This document shows, one piece after another, positions 1-6,629 of a stretch of 8,275 nt of DNA. The stretch is from an uncultured Sulfurimonas sp. (GTDB lineage: Bacteria > Campylobacterota > Campylobacteria > Campylobacterales > Sulfurimonadaceae): positions 1 to 8,275 of the forward strand of contig CALDOC010000231.1 in the NCBI GenBank assembly GCA_937914675.1, written 5' to 3'. Position 1 is the stretch's first letter; the number at the start of each line of letters is the position of its first letter. The notes below the pieces were generated by a model. It was not told the DNA's origin, did not search any database, and worked only from the letters and a program-made list of their open reading frames with translations. The translations under genes were made by a program, and so were the position numbers.

Positions 1-966
1 GTAGCCGTGAAACTGCATAAGCTACTTACGCAACCACTACAACTAACAACCAACTCTTTAACAATAACTATAAGCATAGGCGTTAAACTCATAAGCTCTA
101 GTAAGGAAACCATCAACGATATTTTAAAAGACGCCGATATTGCGATGTACAAAGCAAAACAGAGCGGTCGAAACAATACCCGCTTTTTTGAACAAAAAAT
201 GAGTGACATGTTAACAAGCGAATTGACATTGGAGAGGGAACTTCATGAGGCGTTAAAAGAAGAACAATTTGAACTCTATTTTCAGCCAATCGTTGAGACA
301 AAAACGGGGAAAATTACGTCTTGCGAAGCTCTTATCAGATGGAATCATCCAAATAAAGGAGTAGTCTTTCCCGACAACTTCATACCTCACGCTCAAAAAA
401 GCGATCTCATCATCGAGATAGGAGACTGGGTTATCAAGGACGCTTGTTTAAAGTACAAAACGCTTCAAGAGAGCATAAAAACAATCGCCATCAACATAAG
501 CCCAAAACAGTTTCAAAAAGAAAATTTTGTAAATAACGTTATGCGAATTTTGCAAGCTCATGACGTACGCCCAAGCGCGTTTAAACTTGAGTTAACGGAA
601 TCAGTCGCCATAGACAACCTACCCGCGACGATTGATAAAATGAATGAATTAAAATCGTTTGGTTTCACTTTTGCGATGGATGATTTTGGGACGGGTTACT
701 CTTCGCTTTCATATCTCAAAAATCTGCCATTTGATTTTTTAAAAATTGATCGTAGTTTTATTCAAAATATTTCAACGCATGCGGGAGACGCGAATCTGGT
801 TAAAACGTTAGTAAGCATCTCTAAACAATTTAAACTTGAAGTCATAGCTGAAGGCGTCGAAACAAAAGAGCATATGGAATTTCTAAAGCATATCGATTGC
901 GAATACGTTCAAGGCTATTTTATCTCTAAACCGCTGCCTTTAAAGAAGTTTCAAGAACTTCTTTAA
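1..966 (+). CDS. GGDEF-EAL protein, 3' part (c-di-GMP phosphodiesterase)
   Basis: The gene is cut at its 5' end: the frame is open to base 1, and the GTG at 7 lies inside a GGDEF domain, so it is not the start. Residue numbers below count from that GTG. Residues about 20-62 are the end of a GGDEF domain (SIGV, then DADIAMYKAK and GRN); its GGEEF signature lies outside the window. Residues about 75-319 are a full EAL domain: EAL at 107-109, N163, E195 in ELTES, D225-D226 in DDFGTGYSS (loop 6), K247-x-D249, E282/E285 in AEGVET, and QGYFISKP at 302-309. All usual metal-binding and catalytic positions are present, so hydrolysis of c-di-GMP to pGpG is the expected activity (family knowledge). Whether the GGDEF half makes c-di-GMP or is regulatory cannot be seen. 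Any sensory N-terminal domain is also outside. The gene converges on the DJ-1-like gene with a 4-base overlap. Confidence 0.95.
   Translation, partial: VAVKLHKLLTQPLQLTTNSLTITISIGVKLISSSKETINDILKDADIAMYKAKQSGRNNTRFFEQKMSDMLTSELTLERELHEALKEEQFELYFQPIVETKTGKITSCEALIRWNHPNKGVVFPDNFIPHAQKSDLIIEIGDWVIKDACLKYKTLQESIKTIAINISPKQFQKENFVNNVMRILQAHDVRPSAFKLELTESVAIDNLPATIDKMNELKSFGFTFAMDDFGTGYSSLSYLKNLPFDFLKIDRSFIQNISTHAGDANLVKTLVSISKQFKLEVIAEGVETKEHMEFLKHIDCEYVQGYFISKPLPLKKFQELL
940..966. terminator. 11-bp inverted repeat at convergent gene ends
   Basis: Arms TTAAAGAAGTT (940-950) and AACTTCTTTAA (956-966) are perfectly complementary around a 5-nt loop (TCAAG). The right arm contains the stop codons of both convergent genes (964-966 plus strand, 963-965 minus strand). 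RNA from either strand could form the hairpin. Neither side is followed by a clear T-run, so it is not a textbook intrinsic terminator. A terminator or mRNA 3'-end role is inferred from position and symmetry. Confidence 0.5.
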
Positions 967-1523
967 TCACAAAAATCCGCTAAAACTCCAGACTTCAAAT
1001 TTTTGTAGACTTCTTCGCCTTTTAACTTCTTAACAATGCTCAAAGCAAAACAGATGGCGGTGGCGGGCCCACGAGAGGTTATGACGTTTTCATCTTCGAC
1101 AACCATGCTTAAATCCCCTTGGTAGCCTTCTCTTTGCATCTCCTCTTCAACCGACGGATAACAAGTGTATTTCGACTTTAAAACGCCCGCTTTGTTTAGA
1201 GCGAATGGAGCCGCGCAAATGGCGCCTATGTTTTTTCCCTTTTCATCCATCTCTTTTAAAATGTTTTGAACGTTTACGTCATCGGCGAGTAGATAAGTTC
1301 CACCCCAACCGCCGGGCAACACTATCATATCTATTTGAGACGCGCTTACGTCTTTGACTTCAAAATCCGTTTGAATCGTTATGCCGTTTGCGCCTTTTAC
1401 AAGTGACGCGCCATCTAAAGAAGCCACTAGAACTTCTATCTCCGCTCGCCGTAAAACGTCTATGACGCTCACCGCTTCTATCTCTTCAAAACCTTTCGCC
1501 AATGGCACTAAAACTTTTATCAC
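963..1523 (-). CDS. DJ-1/PfpI (YajL/ThiJ-like) family protein
   Basis: A 186-residue single-domain cytosolic protein, the usual size for DJ-1/YajL. The N-terminus has the GFEEIE segment; E14 matches the conserved glutamate that polarises the reactive cysteine. LPGGWGG at 69-75 and the nucleophile elbow AICAAP with C103 follow, then TSRGPATA near 149-156, which is diagnostic of this branch. The family protects against oxidative or carbonyl stress as chaperones or proposed deglycases/glyoxalases; the exact activity of this member cannot be read from sequence. The start is GTG at 1523: an in-frame TGA lies 18 nt upstream and an AAAGGA Shine-Dalgarno lies 6 nt before it. It is divergent from pyrD and convergent with the EAL gene, so it is probably monocistronic. 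The name yajL is plausible, but orthology was not tested. Confidence 0.93.
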   Translation of the reverse strand: MIKVLVPLAKGFEEIEAVSVIDVLRRAEIEVLVASLDGASLVKGANGITIQTDFEVKDVSASQIDMIVLPGGWGGTYLLADDVNVQNILKEMDEKGKNIGAICAAPFALNKAGVLKSKYTCYPSVEEEMQREGYQGDLSMVVEDENVITSRGPATAICFALSIVKKLKGEEVYKNLKSGVLADFCD

Positions 1524-1597
1524 TTTGAATCCTTTATCAAATCATTAGCATTATTCTAGTACAATTTCTTAAATTTTCCTATAGGCGCAATCATAAA
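1524..1597. promoter_or_regulatory. Divergent promoter region, DJ-1-like gene / pyrD
   Basis: This 74-bp AT-rich gap must hold start signals for both genes. Towards pyrD there is a TACAAT -10 candidate at 1560-1565 with no good -35 at 16-18 nt. The pyrD Shine-Dalgarno is weak (AGG at 1583-1585, 12 nt before ATG). Towards the DJ-1-like gene, TAGAAT on the minus strand (1558 to 1553) is a possible -10, and AAAGGA is a good ribosome site. The octamer TTATCAAA occurs at 1534-1541 and again at 1606-1613. The promoter boxes are tentative. Confidence 0.4.
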
Positions 1598-2656
1598 ATG
1601 ATAAATTATCAAACCCTAAAACCTCTCCTTTTCAAACTTCAACCCGAAACCGCGCATCACCTCGCCGCATTTGTTTTAAGCCTTCCCAACGTTTGCCAAA
1701 TTCCTTTTAACTTTTTTTTAAAATCCCACTTTGTCACCGATGACGTCTTAACTCAAAAATTATTTGGTCGCGCGTTTTTAAACCCCGTCGGTTTGGGCGC
1801 TGGATTTGACAAGAACGCGACTATGATAAGAGGCGTTCAGATTTTAGGTTTTGGTTTTACCGAGATTGGAACCGTCACTCCAAGAGCGCAACCGGGAAAC
1901 CCCAAGCCAAGAATGTTTCGACACATAGAAGAAGAGACGATTCAAAACGCCATGGGCTTTAACAATGACGGAGCTTACAAAGTGGTTAAAAGAGTAAAAA
2001 AAAGATTTCCCTTTACCACTCCCATAGGTATAAATATTGGAAAAAACAAAAACACTCCTGAGAGCGAAGCCATAAACGATTACATTCATCTAATCAAAGC
2101 TTTTGACGGCCTTGGCGATTACTTCGTCATCAACGTCTCCTCTCCAAACACTCCGGGACTTCGCGACTTGCAAAACGAAGCGTTCATCTCCAATCTTTTC
2201 ATGCAGGCCAAAGCGCTCACAAAAACGCCAATACTTTTAAAAATTTCCCCCGACATGGAGATAGAAGACGCCGTCGCTCTCGCTAAAATGGCTGTGGAAA
2301 AAGGAGCTGACGGCGTCATCGCGACTAACACGACGATAGACTACTCGCTCGTTAAAAACCCTCAAAAGATAGGTGGACTCAGCGGAGCCGTTTTAAAAGA
2401 GAAAAGTTTTAAAATCTTTGACGCCCTTGCCAAAGAGCTTTATGGAAAGACTATACTTATTTCCGTCGGTGGGATAGATTCCGCCCAGGAAGCTTACAAG
2501 CGAATTAAGGCCGGGGCGTCTTTGGTGCAAATCTACAGTGGACTTATTTTTCATGGACCGGACATGATTATGAATATAAACAAAGAACTTATCAAACTGC
2601 TTAAAGCGGATGGATATAAAAATATCGCGCAAGCGATAGGCGCAGATAGAAAATAA
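1598..2656 (+). CDS. pyrD: Dihydroorotate dehydrogenase (quinone), class 2
   Basis: Oxidises dihydroorotate to orotate with FMN and passes electrons to membrane quinone (menaquinone in this phylum), the fourth step of de novo pyrimidine synthesis. At 352 residues it is slightly longer than E. coli PyrD (336). The N-terminal helical extension (residues 1-45, with LKPLLFKLQPETAHHLA) is the membrane-associating, quinone-tunnel segment that marks class 2. FMN and substrate motifs are in order: GAGFDKN (67-73), NAMGFNNDG (117-125), NVSSPNTPGLR (179-189) with the second serine, S182, as probable catalytic base, LLKISPD (213-219), NTT (244-246), GGLSG (259-263), VGGI (290-293) and YSG (323-325). Nothing essential is missing. 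The stop codon directly abuts the ATG of the M16 peptidase gene, so the two are almost certainly co-transcribed and translationally coupled. Confidence 0.97.
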   Translation: MINYQTLKPLLFKLQPETAHHLAAFVLSLPNVCQIPFNFFLKSHFVTDDVLTQKLFGRAFLNPVGLGAGFDKNATMIRGVQILGFGFTEIGTVTPRAQPGNPKPRMFRHIEEETIQNAMGFNNDGAYKVVKRVKKRFPFTTPIGINIGKNKNTPESEAINDYIHLIKAFDGLGDYFVINVSSPNTPGLRDLQNEAFISNLFMQAKALTKTPILLKISPDMEIEDAVALAKMAVEKGADGVIATNTTIDYSLVKNPQKIGGLSGAVLKEKSFKIFDALAKELYGKTILISVGGIDSAQEAYKRIKAGASLVQIYSGLIFHGPDMIMNINKELIKLLKADGYKNIAQAIGADRK

Positions 2657-3955
2657 ATGAAAACAATCTTAACAATCATACTAACCTTAGGAACGCTCAT
2701 GGCATCATCACTACCAAAGTACGAGACTCAAACTCTCAAAAACGGACTACAAATAGTAGTCATTCCTCTTCAAAACTCTACAAACGTCATAAGCACCGAC
2801 ATCTTTTACAAAGTTGGCAGTCGTAACGAGATTATGGGGAAAACGGGCATAGCGCACATGCTAGAACACATGAACTTCAAGTCAAGCAAAAACCTAAAAG
2901 CTGGCGAATTTGACAAAGAAGTAAAAAGCGTGGGTGGAGTCAACAACGCTTCGACAAGTTTTGATTACACTCACTACTACATAAAATCAAGCACGGACAA
3001 TCTTAACAAATCTGTCGAACTCTACGCGGAACTTATGCAAAACCTAAAGCTTAAAGATGAAGAGTTTCAACCAGAACGCGACGTTGTGACGGAAGAGAGA
3101 CGCTGGAGAACGGAAAATTCTCCTATGGGTTTTCTCTACTTTGCCATGTTCAACAACGCCTACGTTTACCATCCATATCACTGGACTCCGATAGGCTTCA
3201 TGAACGACATTAGAACTTGGAGTATTGACGATATAAAAGATTTTCACGCCACTTACTACCAACCAAACAACGCCATCTTAATGGTCACCGGCGACGTTGA
3301 CCCAAAAGAAGTGTTTAAAAGCGCAAAAAAAGCGTTTGGAGAGATAAAAAACAAAGTGAAAATTCCCCAAATGAAATTTGTGGAACCTGAACAAGATGGC
3401 GCAAAACGAATCATCGTTCATAAAGAGAGCGAAGTCGAAATGATAGCAATTGCTTTTCACATTCCAAATTTTCAAGATCCCGACCAAATCACTTTAAGCG
3501 TAATCTCTGAAATTTTATACTCTGGAAAAAGCTCTCGTTTATACAAAGAGCTTATTGACAAAAAACATTTAGTCAATTCAGTCTACGCTTACAACATGGA
3601 AAACGTCGACCCATCTCTTTTTATCTTTTTGGCGACTTGCAATCCTGACGTTAAAGCCGAAACAGTTGAAAAAGAGTTGCTAGAGCAAATAGAGCTTATG
3701 AAAAACGCAAAAGTCACAAAAGCGGAACTAGACAAAGTAAAAATAAACTCAAAATCCGATTTTATTTACTCGCTTGAGAGTTCAACTTCCGTAGCCAATC
3801 TTTTTGGAAGCTATTTGGTTCGCGGCGACATGACTCCCCTTTTAACTTACGAGGACAATATAAACAAAATCAGCCCCGAACAAGTTCAAAACGCGTCTCA
3901 AAAATATTTTAACTTTGACAAATCGACCACGATTATTTTAAGAAAAAGCGAATAG
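2657..3955 (+). CDS. M16 family zinc peptidase, exported
   Basis: A 432-residue M16 (pitrilysin/processing-peptidase-like) metallopeptidase of the usual M16B size. The inverted zinc motif HxxEH is intact: H67, E70 (catalytic) and H71 in HMLEH; the third zinc ligand is E147 in ERDVVTEE, at the expected distance of about 75 residues. The C-terminal half carries SGKSSRLYKEL (289-299) with the R294/Y296 substrate-binding pair typical of the second M16 domain. One chain therefore has both an active and an inactive half, and probably works as a dimer. The N-terminus (K2, hydrophobic run 4-15, then ASS) looks like a Sec signal peptide cut near A16, which places it in the periplasm. The start abuts the pyrD stop with no gap. 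In C. jejuni the same neighbour occurs (Cj0805, from memory). Its natural substrate is unknown. Confidence 0.95.
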   Translation: MKTILTIILTLGTLMASSLPKYETQTLKNGLQIVVIPLQNSTNVISTDIFYKVGSRNEIMGKTGIAHMLEHMNFKSSKNLKAGEFDKEVKSVGGVNNASTSFDYTHYYIKSSTDNLNKSVELYAELMQNLKLKDEEFQPERDVVTEERRWRTENSPMGFLYFAMFNNAYVYHPYHWTPIGFMNDIRTWSIDDIKDFHATYYQPNNAILMVTGDVDPKEVFKSAKKAFGEIKNKVKIPQMKFVEPEQDGAKRIIVHKESEVEMIAIAFHIPNFQDPDQITLSVISEILYSGKSSRLYKELIDKKHLVNSVYAYNMENVDPSLFIFLATCNPDVKAETVEKELLEQIELMKNAKVTKAELDKVKINSKSDFIYSLESSTSVANLFGSYLVRGDMTPLLTYEDNINKISPEQVQNASQKYFNFDKSTTIILRKSE

Positions 3956-3985
3956 TTCCACTTAACAACTTCTTAATGCTTATTT

Positions 3986-4030
3986 TGATATAAGTTCGTT
4001 CAGATAACATCCCATCTGGACGGCTAGAAT
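3986..4030 (+). promoter_or_regulatory. Extended -10 promoter and leader of the SulP gene
   Basis: TGATATAAG at 3986-3994 is an extended -10 box (TG-n-TATAAG). TTAACA at 3962-3967 resembles a -35, but the 21-nt gap is too long. The predicted transcript begins near 4001, exactly where a small inverted repeat starts: CAGAT (4001-4005) and ATCTG (4014-4018), which could form a weak 5-bp hairpin. GGACGG (4018-4023) just after it is the likely ribosome site for ATG 4031. The promoter separates SulP from the pyrD-M16 unit. Confidence 0.55.
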
Positions 4031-5683
4031 ATGCAAAAACTTTTCAAACCAAAATTCTTCACTCTCCTAAAAGAGGGCATTTCAAAAGAGCAGATAACGA
4101 CTGACGTTTTTTCAGGAGTGGTCGTTGGCATCGTAGCCCTTCCTTTAGCCATCGCGTTTGCCGTGGCGTCTGGCGTCTCACCTGAAAAAGGTCTCGTTAC
4201 AGCTGTTATAGCGGGGTTTTTAATCTCGCTACTTGGTGGAAGCAGAGTTCAGATTGGTGGACCTACCGGCGCGTTCGTCATCATCGTTTTTGGTCTCGTC
4301 CAAGAGTATGGCGTAAATGGATTAATCATATCTACGATTATGTCCGGCGTAATATTGGTCATTTTTGGTCTATTGAAGATGGGAGCGCTGATTAAGTACT
4401 TTCCCCATCCTTTGGTGGTTGGCTTTACAAGTGGAATCGCAGTCGTCATCTTCTCAACTCAAGTGAAAGACGCGCTTGGTCTGGACATAGACAAACTGCC
4501 CGCTGAGTTTATTGACAAATGGATGCTCTATTTTAAGCATCTCTCGGACATTAACCATTACGCTTTGGTCATTGCGCTTGTCACTATATTAATAACGGTC
4601 TATTCATCAAAATTCATTAAAAAAGTCCCTGGTTCTTTTATCGCTATAATTTTTCTGACAATTTTAGTTCAAATTTTCAACTTGCCAGTAAGCACTATCG
4701 AAAGTTTTTTTGGAGAGATTCCAAGCAGCGTAAGTTTTTCTGCGCCAACGTTGGATTGGAGCCACTTAAGCATGTATGTCGCGCCCGCCTTTACCATAGC
4801 CCTATTGGGAAGCATTGAGTCTCTTCTTTCAGCGGTTGTCGCAGATGGCATGATTAGTGGGAACCACCGCTCAAACACAGAACTTATAGCGCAAGGAGTA
4901 GCAAATATCGTTACGCCTTTTTTTGGGGGAATACCTGCGACTGGGGCAATCGCTCGAACCGCCACTAATGTAAAAAATGGAGGAAGAACGCCTATCGCTG
5001 GAATGGTTCACGCCTTAACGCTACTCATAATCATGTTGTTTTTTGGCGGCATGGCGAAACTTATTCCCATGTCCGTTTTAGCTGGAATATTGATTGTTGT
5101 CGCTTACAACATGAGCGAATGGCGTTCGTTTTTAGCGATATTGCATGACTCCCCTTTTGACGTCGTTGTTTTACTGTCCACTTTTTTCCTAACGATTTTT
5201 GTTGATTTAACGGTGGCGATTGAAGTTGGAGTCATTTTGGCCTCGCTTTTGTTTATGAAGAGAATGGCGGATTTGGGCATTGGCGATAATGTGGAGAGAA
5301 ACATCGATAGCGACATCATCGAAGACTATACCGATTTACCAACTGAAATATCAATTTATGAAATCAGCGGTCCACTCTTTTTTGGCTCCGCAAAACAGTA
5401 CGCCAGTACAATTAAAAAGATTGGACTTAAAAGCAAAATTATCATTATTCGTATGAGACACGTTCCATTTATTGACTCAACCGGCCTTCACAATTTACAA
5501 GGAATGATACAAGAACTTCAATCAACAGGCGTTGAAATCGTACTCTCGGGAGTCAAACAATCCGTTATGACGGATTTAAAAAAACATCATATTTCAGAAC
5601 TCATTGGTCAAGACAATATACTCAATAATTTTGACAAAGCAGTAGAATATTCCATAGAAAAATTAAATATTCAGATAGCCTAA
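4031..5683 (+). CDS. SulP/SLC26-type anion transporter with STAS domain
   Basis: A 550-residue inner-membrane transporter with a cytosolic C-terminal STAS domain, the standard SulP layout. Residues about 25-410 are mainly hydrophobic and hold the two inverted transmembrane repeats. Family landmarks: VALPLAIAFAVASGVSPEKG (35-54), IGGPTGAF (75-82, TM3 anion-site helix), GSIESLL (260-266, TM8), SNTELIAQGVAN (281-292) and GGIPATGAIARTATN (299-313). STAS spans about 437-545, with ISGPLFFGSA (445-454) and FIDSTGL (480-486). TM8 carries glutamate E263, as in DauA and SLC26Dg, rather than the aspartate of sodium-dependent BicA; this suggests proton coupling, but it is inference. The substrate (sulfate, bicarbonate, C4-dicarboxylate or other) cannot be fixed. 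No carbonic anhydrase or sulfate-assimilation gene is adjacent. It has its own promoter and interrupts the M16-dapA adjacency I recall from Campylobacter. Confidence 0.95.
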   Translation: MQKLFKPKFFTLLKEGISKEQITTDVFSGVVVGIVALPLAIAFAVASGVSPEKGLVTAVIAGFLISLLGGSRVQIGGPTGAFVIIVFGLVQEYGVNGLIISTIMSGVILVIFGLLKMGALIKYFPHPLVVGFTSGIAVVIFSTQVKDALGLDIDKLPAEFIDKWMLYFKHLSDINHYALVIALVTILITVYSSKFIKKVPGSFIAIIFLTILVQIFNLPVSTIESFFGEIPSSVSFSAPTLDWSHLSMYVAPAFTIALLGSIESLLSAVVADGMISGNHRSNTELIAQGVANIVTPFFGGIPATGAIARTATNVKNGGRTPIAGMVHALTLLIIMLFFGGMAKLIPMSVLAGILIVVAYNMSEWRSFLAILHDSPFDVVVLLSTFFLTIFVDLTVAIEVGVILASLLFMKRMADLGIGDNVERNIDSDIIEDYTDLPTEISIYEISGPLFFGSAKQYASTIKKIGLKSKIIIIRMRHVPFIDSTGLHNLQGMIQELQSTGVEIVLSGVKQSVMTDLKKHHISELIGQDNILNNFDKAVEYSIEKLNIQIA

Positions 5684-5699
5684 ATTAAAACTTTTTAGC

Positions 5700-5733
5700 T
5701 ATAATTACCCATTATTTTTAAAGGCTAATTAGA
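5700..5733 (+). promoter_or_regulatory. Promoter and ribosome site of dapA-SDR unit
   Basis: A consensus TATAAT -10 box lies at 5700-5705, preceded by a T-rich stretch (CTTTTTAGC), which is common for sigma-70 promoters of Campylobacterota. No -35 is recognisable; that region overlaps the end of the SulP gene (stop 5681-5683). Transcription should start near 5712. AAGG at 5721-5724 lies 9 nt before the dapA ATG, giving a very short leader. No riboswitch fits in this space, so lysine control by an L-box is excluded here. Confidence 0.7.
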
Positions 5734-6627
5734 ATGAATTTAGTAACTGGTTCTACAACCGCGATTATAACTCCATTTAAAAATGGAAAACTAGACGAGC
5801 AGACTTACGCCGCTCTTGTACAACGTCAAATCAACAATGGCATCGACGCCGTCTGCCCAATAGGGACGACTGGCGAGAGCGCGACGCTGTCGTACGAAGA
5901 AGATAGAAGATGCATGGAAATCGCTGTAGAGGTTTGTAAGGGCACTAAAACGAAAGTACTCGCTGGGGCTGGAAGCAACTCAACTTCAGAAGCTATTCAA
6001 GCCGCGAAAGTGGCGCAAGAATGTGGCGTCGACGCCATCTTTTCGGTAGCTCCATATTACGTAAAGCCATCTCAAGAGGGTCTTTATCAACACTACAAAG
6101 CAATTGCCGAGTCTGTGCCAGAACTTCCATTTATGCTGTACAACGTTCCTGGTCGCACCGCAGTCGACATTAGCGCGGATACCGTCATCAGACTTTTTGA
6201 CGATGTAAAAAACATCTATGGCATCAAAGAAGCTACGGGTTCATTAGAACGAACCATAGAGCTTTTATCTCGTCGACCAGATTTAAAAGTATTTTCCGGA
6301 GATGACGCCATTGACTACCCTATTTTAGCAAATGGCGGAGCTGGAATCACTTCCGTGACTTCAAATCTTTTGCCTGACATGAAATCAGAATTGGTTAGAC
6401 TCGCGCTCAGTGGCGATTTTGCCGGAGCAAAGGCCATGAACGACAAACTTTACCCTATGAACAAAGTCTTGTTTTGCGAGTCAAACCCCATTCCAATCAA
6501 AGCGGCCATGTACATCGCTGGACTTATAGAAACTTTGGAGTATAGACTTCCTCTCACTCCTCCAAGCCTAGAAAACATGAAAAAAATCGAAGAAGTCATG
6601 AAAAACTACACTATTAAAGGATTATAA
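5734..6627 (+). CDS. dapA: 4-hydroxy-tetrahydrodipicolinate synthase
   Basis: Condenses pyruvate with aspartate-4-semialdehyde, the committed step to diaminopimelate and lysine; cytosolic TIM-barrel enzyme, normally a tetramer. At 297 residues it matches the family. Catalytic residues are all present by alignment with E. coli DapA: T45 and T46 in GTTGES (44-49), Y109 in APYYVKPSQEG, Y136 in LYNVPGRT, R141, and Schiff-base lysine K165 in GIKEATG. The allosteric lysine pocket is only partly kept: S49, A50, N82, E86 and Y108 match, but the two histidines (E. coli H53 and H56) are Y54 and D57. Feedback inhibition may therefore be weak or absent (inference). It has its own promoter, and the downstream SDR gene starts 2 nt after its stop, so the two form a transcription unit. 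Confidence 0.97.
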   Translation: MNLVTGSTTAIITPFKNGKLDEQTYAALVQRQINNGIDAVCPIGTTGESATLSYEEDRRCMEIAVEVCKGTKTKVLAGAGSNSTSEAIQAAKVAQECGVDAIFSVAPYYVKPSQEGLYQHYKAIAESVPELPFMLYNVPGRTAVDISADTVIRLFDDVKNIYGIKEATGSLERTIELLSRRPDLKVFSGDDAIDYPILANGGAGITSVTSNLLPDMKSELVRLALSGDFAGAKAMNDKLYPMNKVLFCESNPIPIKAAMYIAGLIETLEYRLPLTPPSLENMKKIEEVMKNYTIKGL

Positions 6628-6629
6628 GA

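Noticed and set aside
7..9. GTG as start codon of the EAL-domain gene
   Set aside because: The frame is open to base 1, and the GTG lies within the GGDEF domain just before its conserved SIGV strand, so the gene continues to the left.
4669..4965. Minus-strand open frame of 98 codons inside the SulP gene
   Set aside because: It is a shadow of a well-conserved transporter gene, with no ribosome site or recognisable protein features.
5684..5733. Lysine riboswitch upstream of dapA
   Set aside because: Only 50 nt separate the genes, and the -10 box leaves a leader of about 20 nt, far too short for an L-box.
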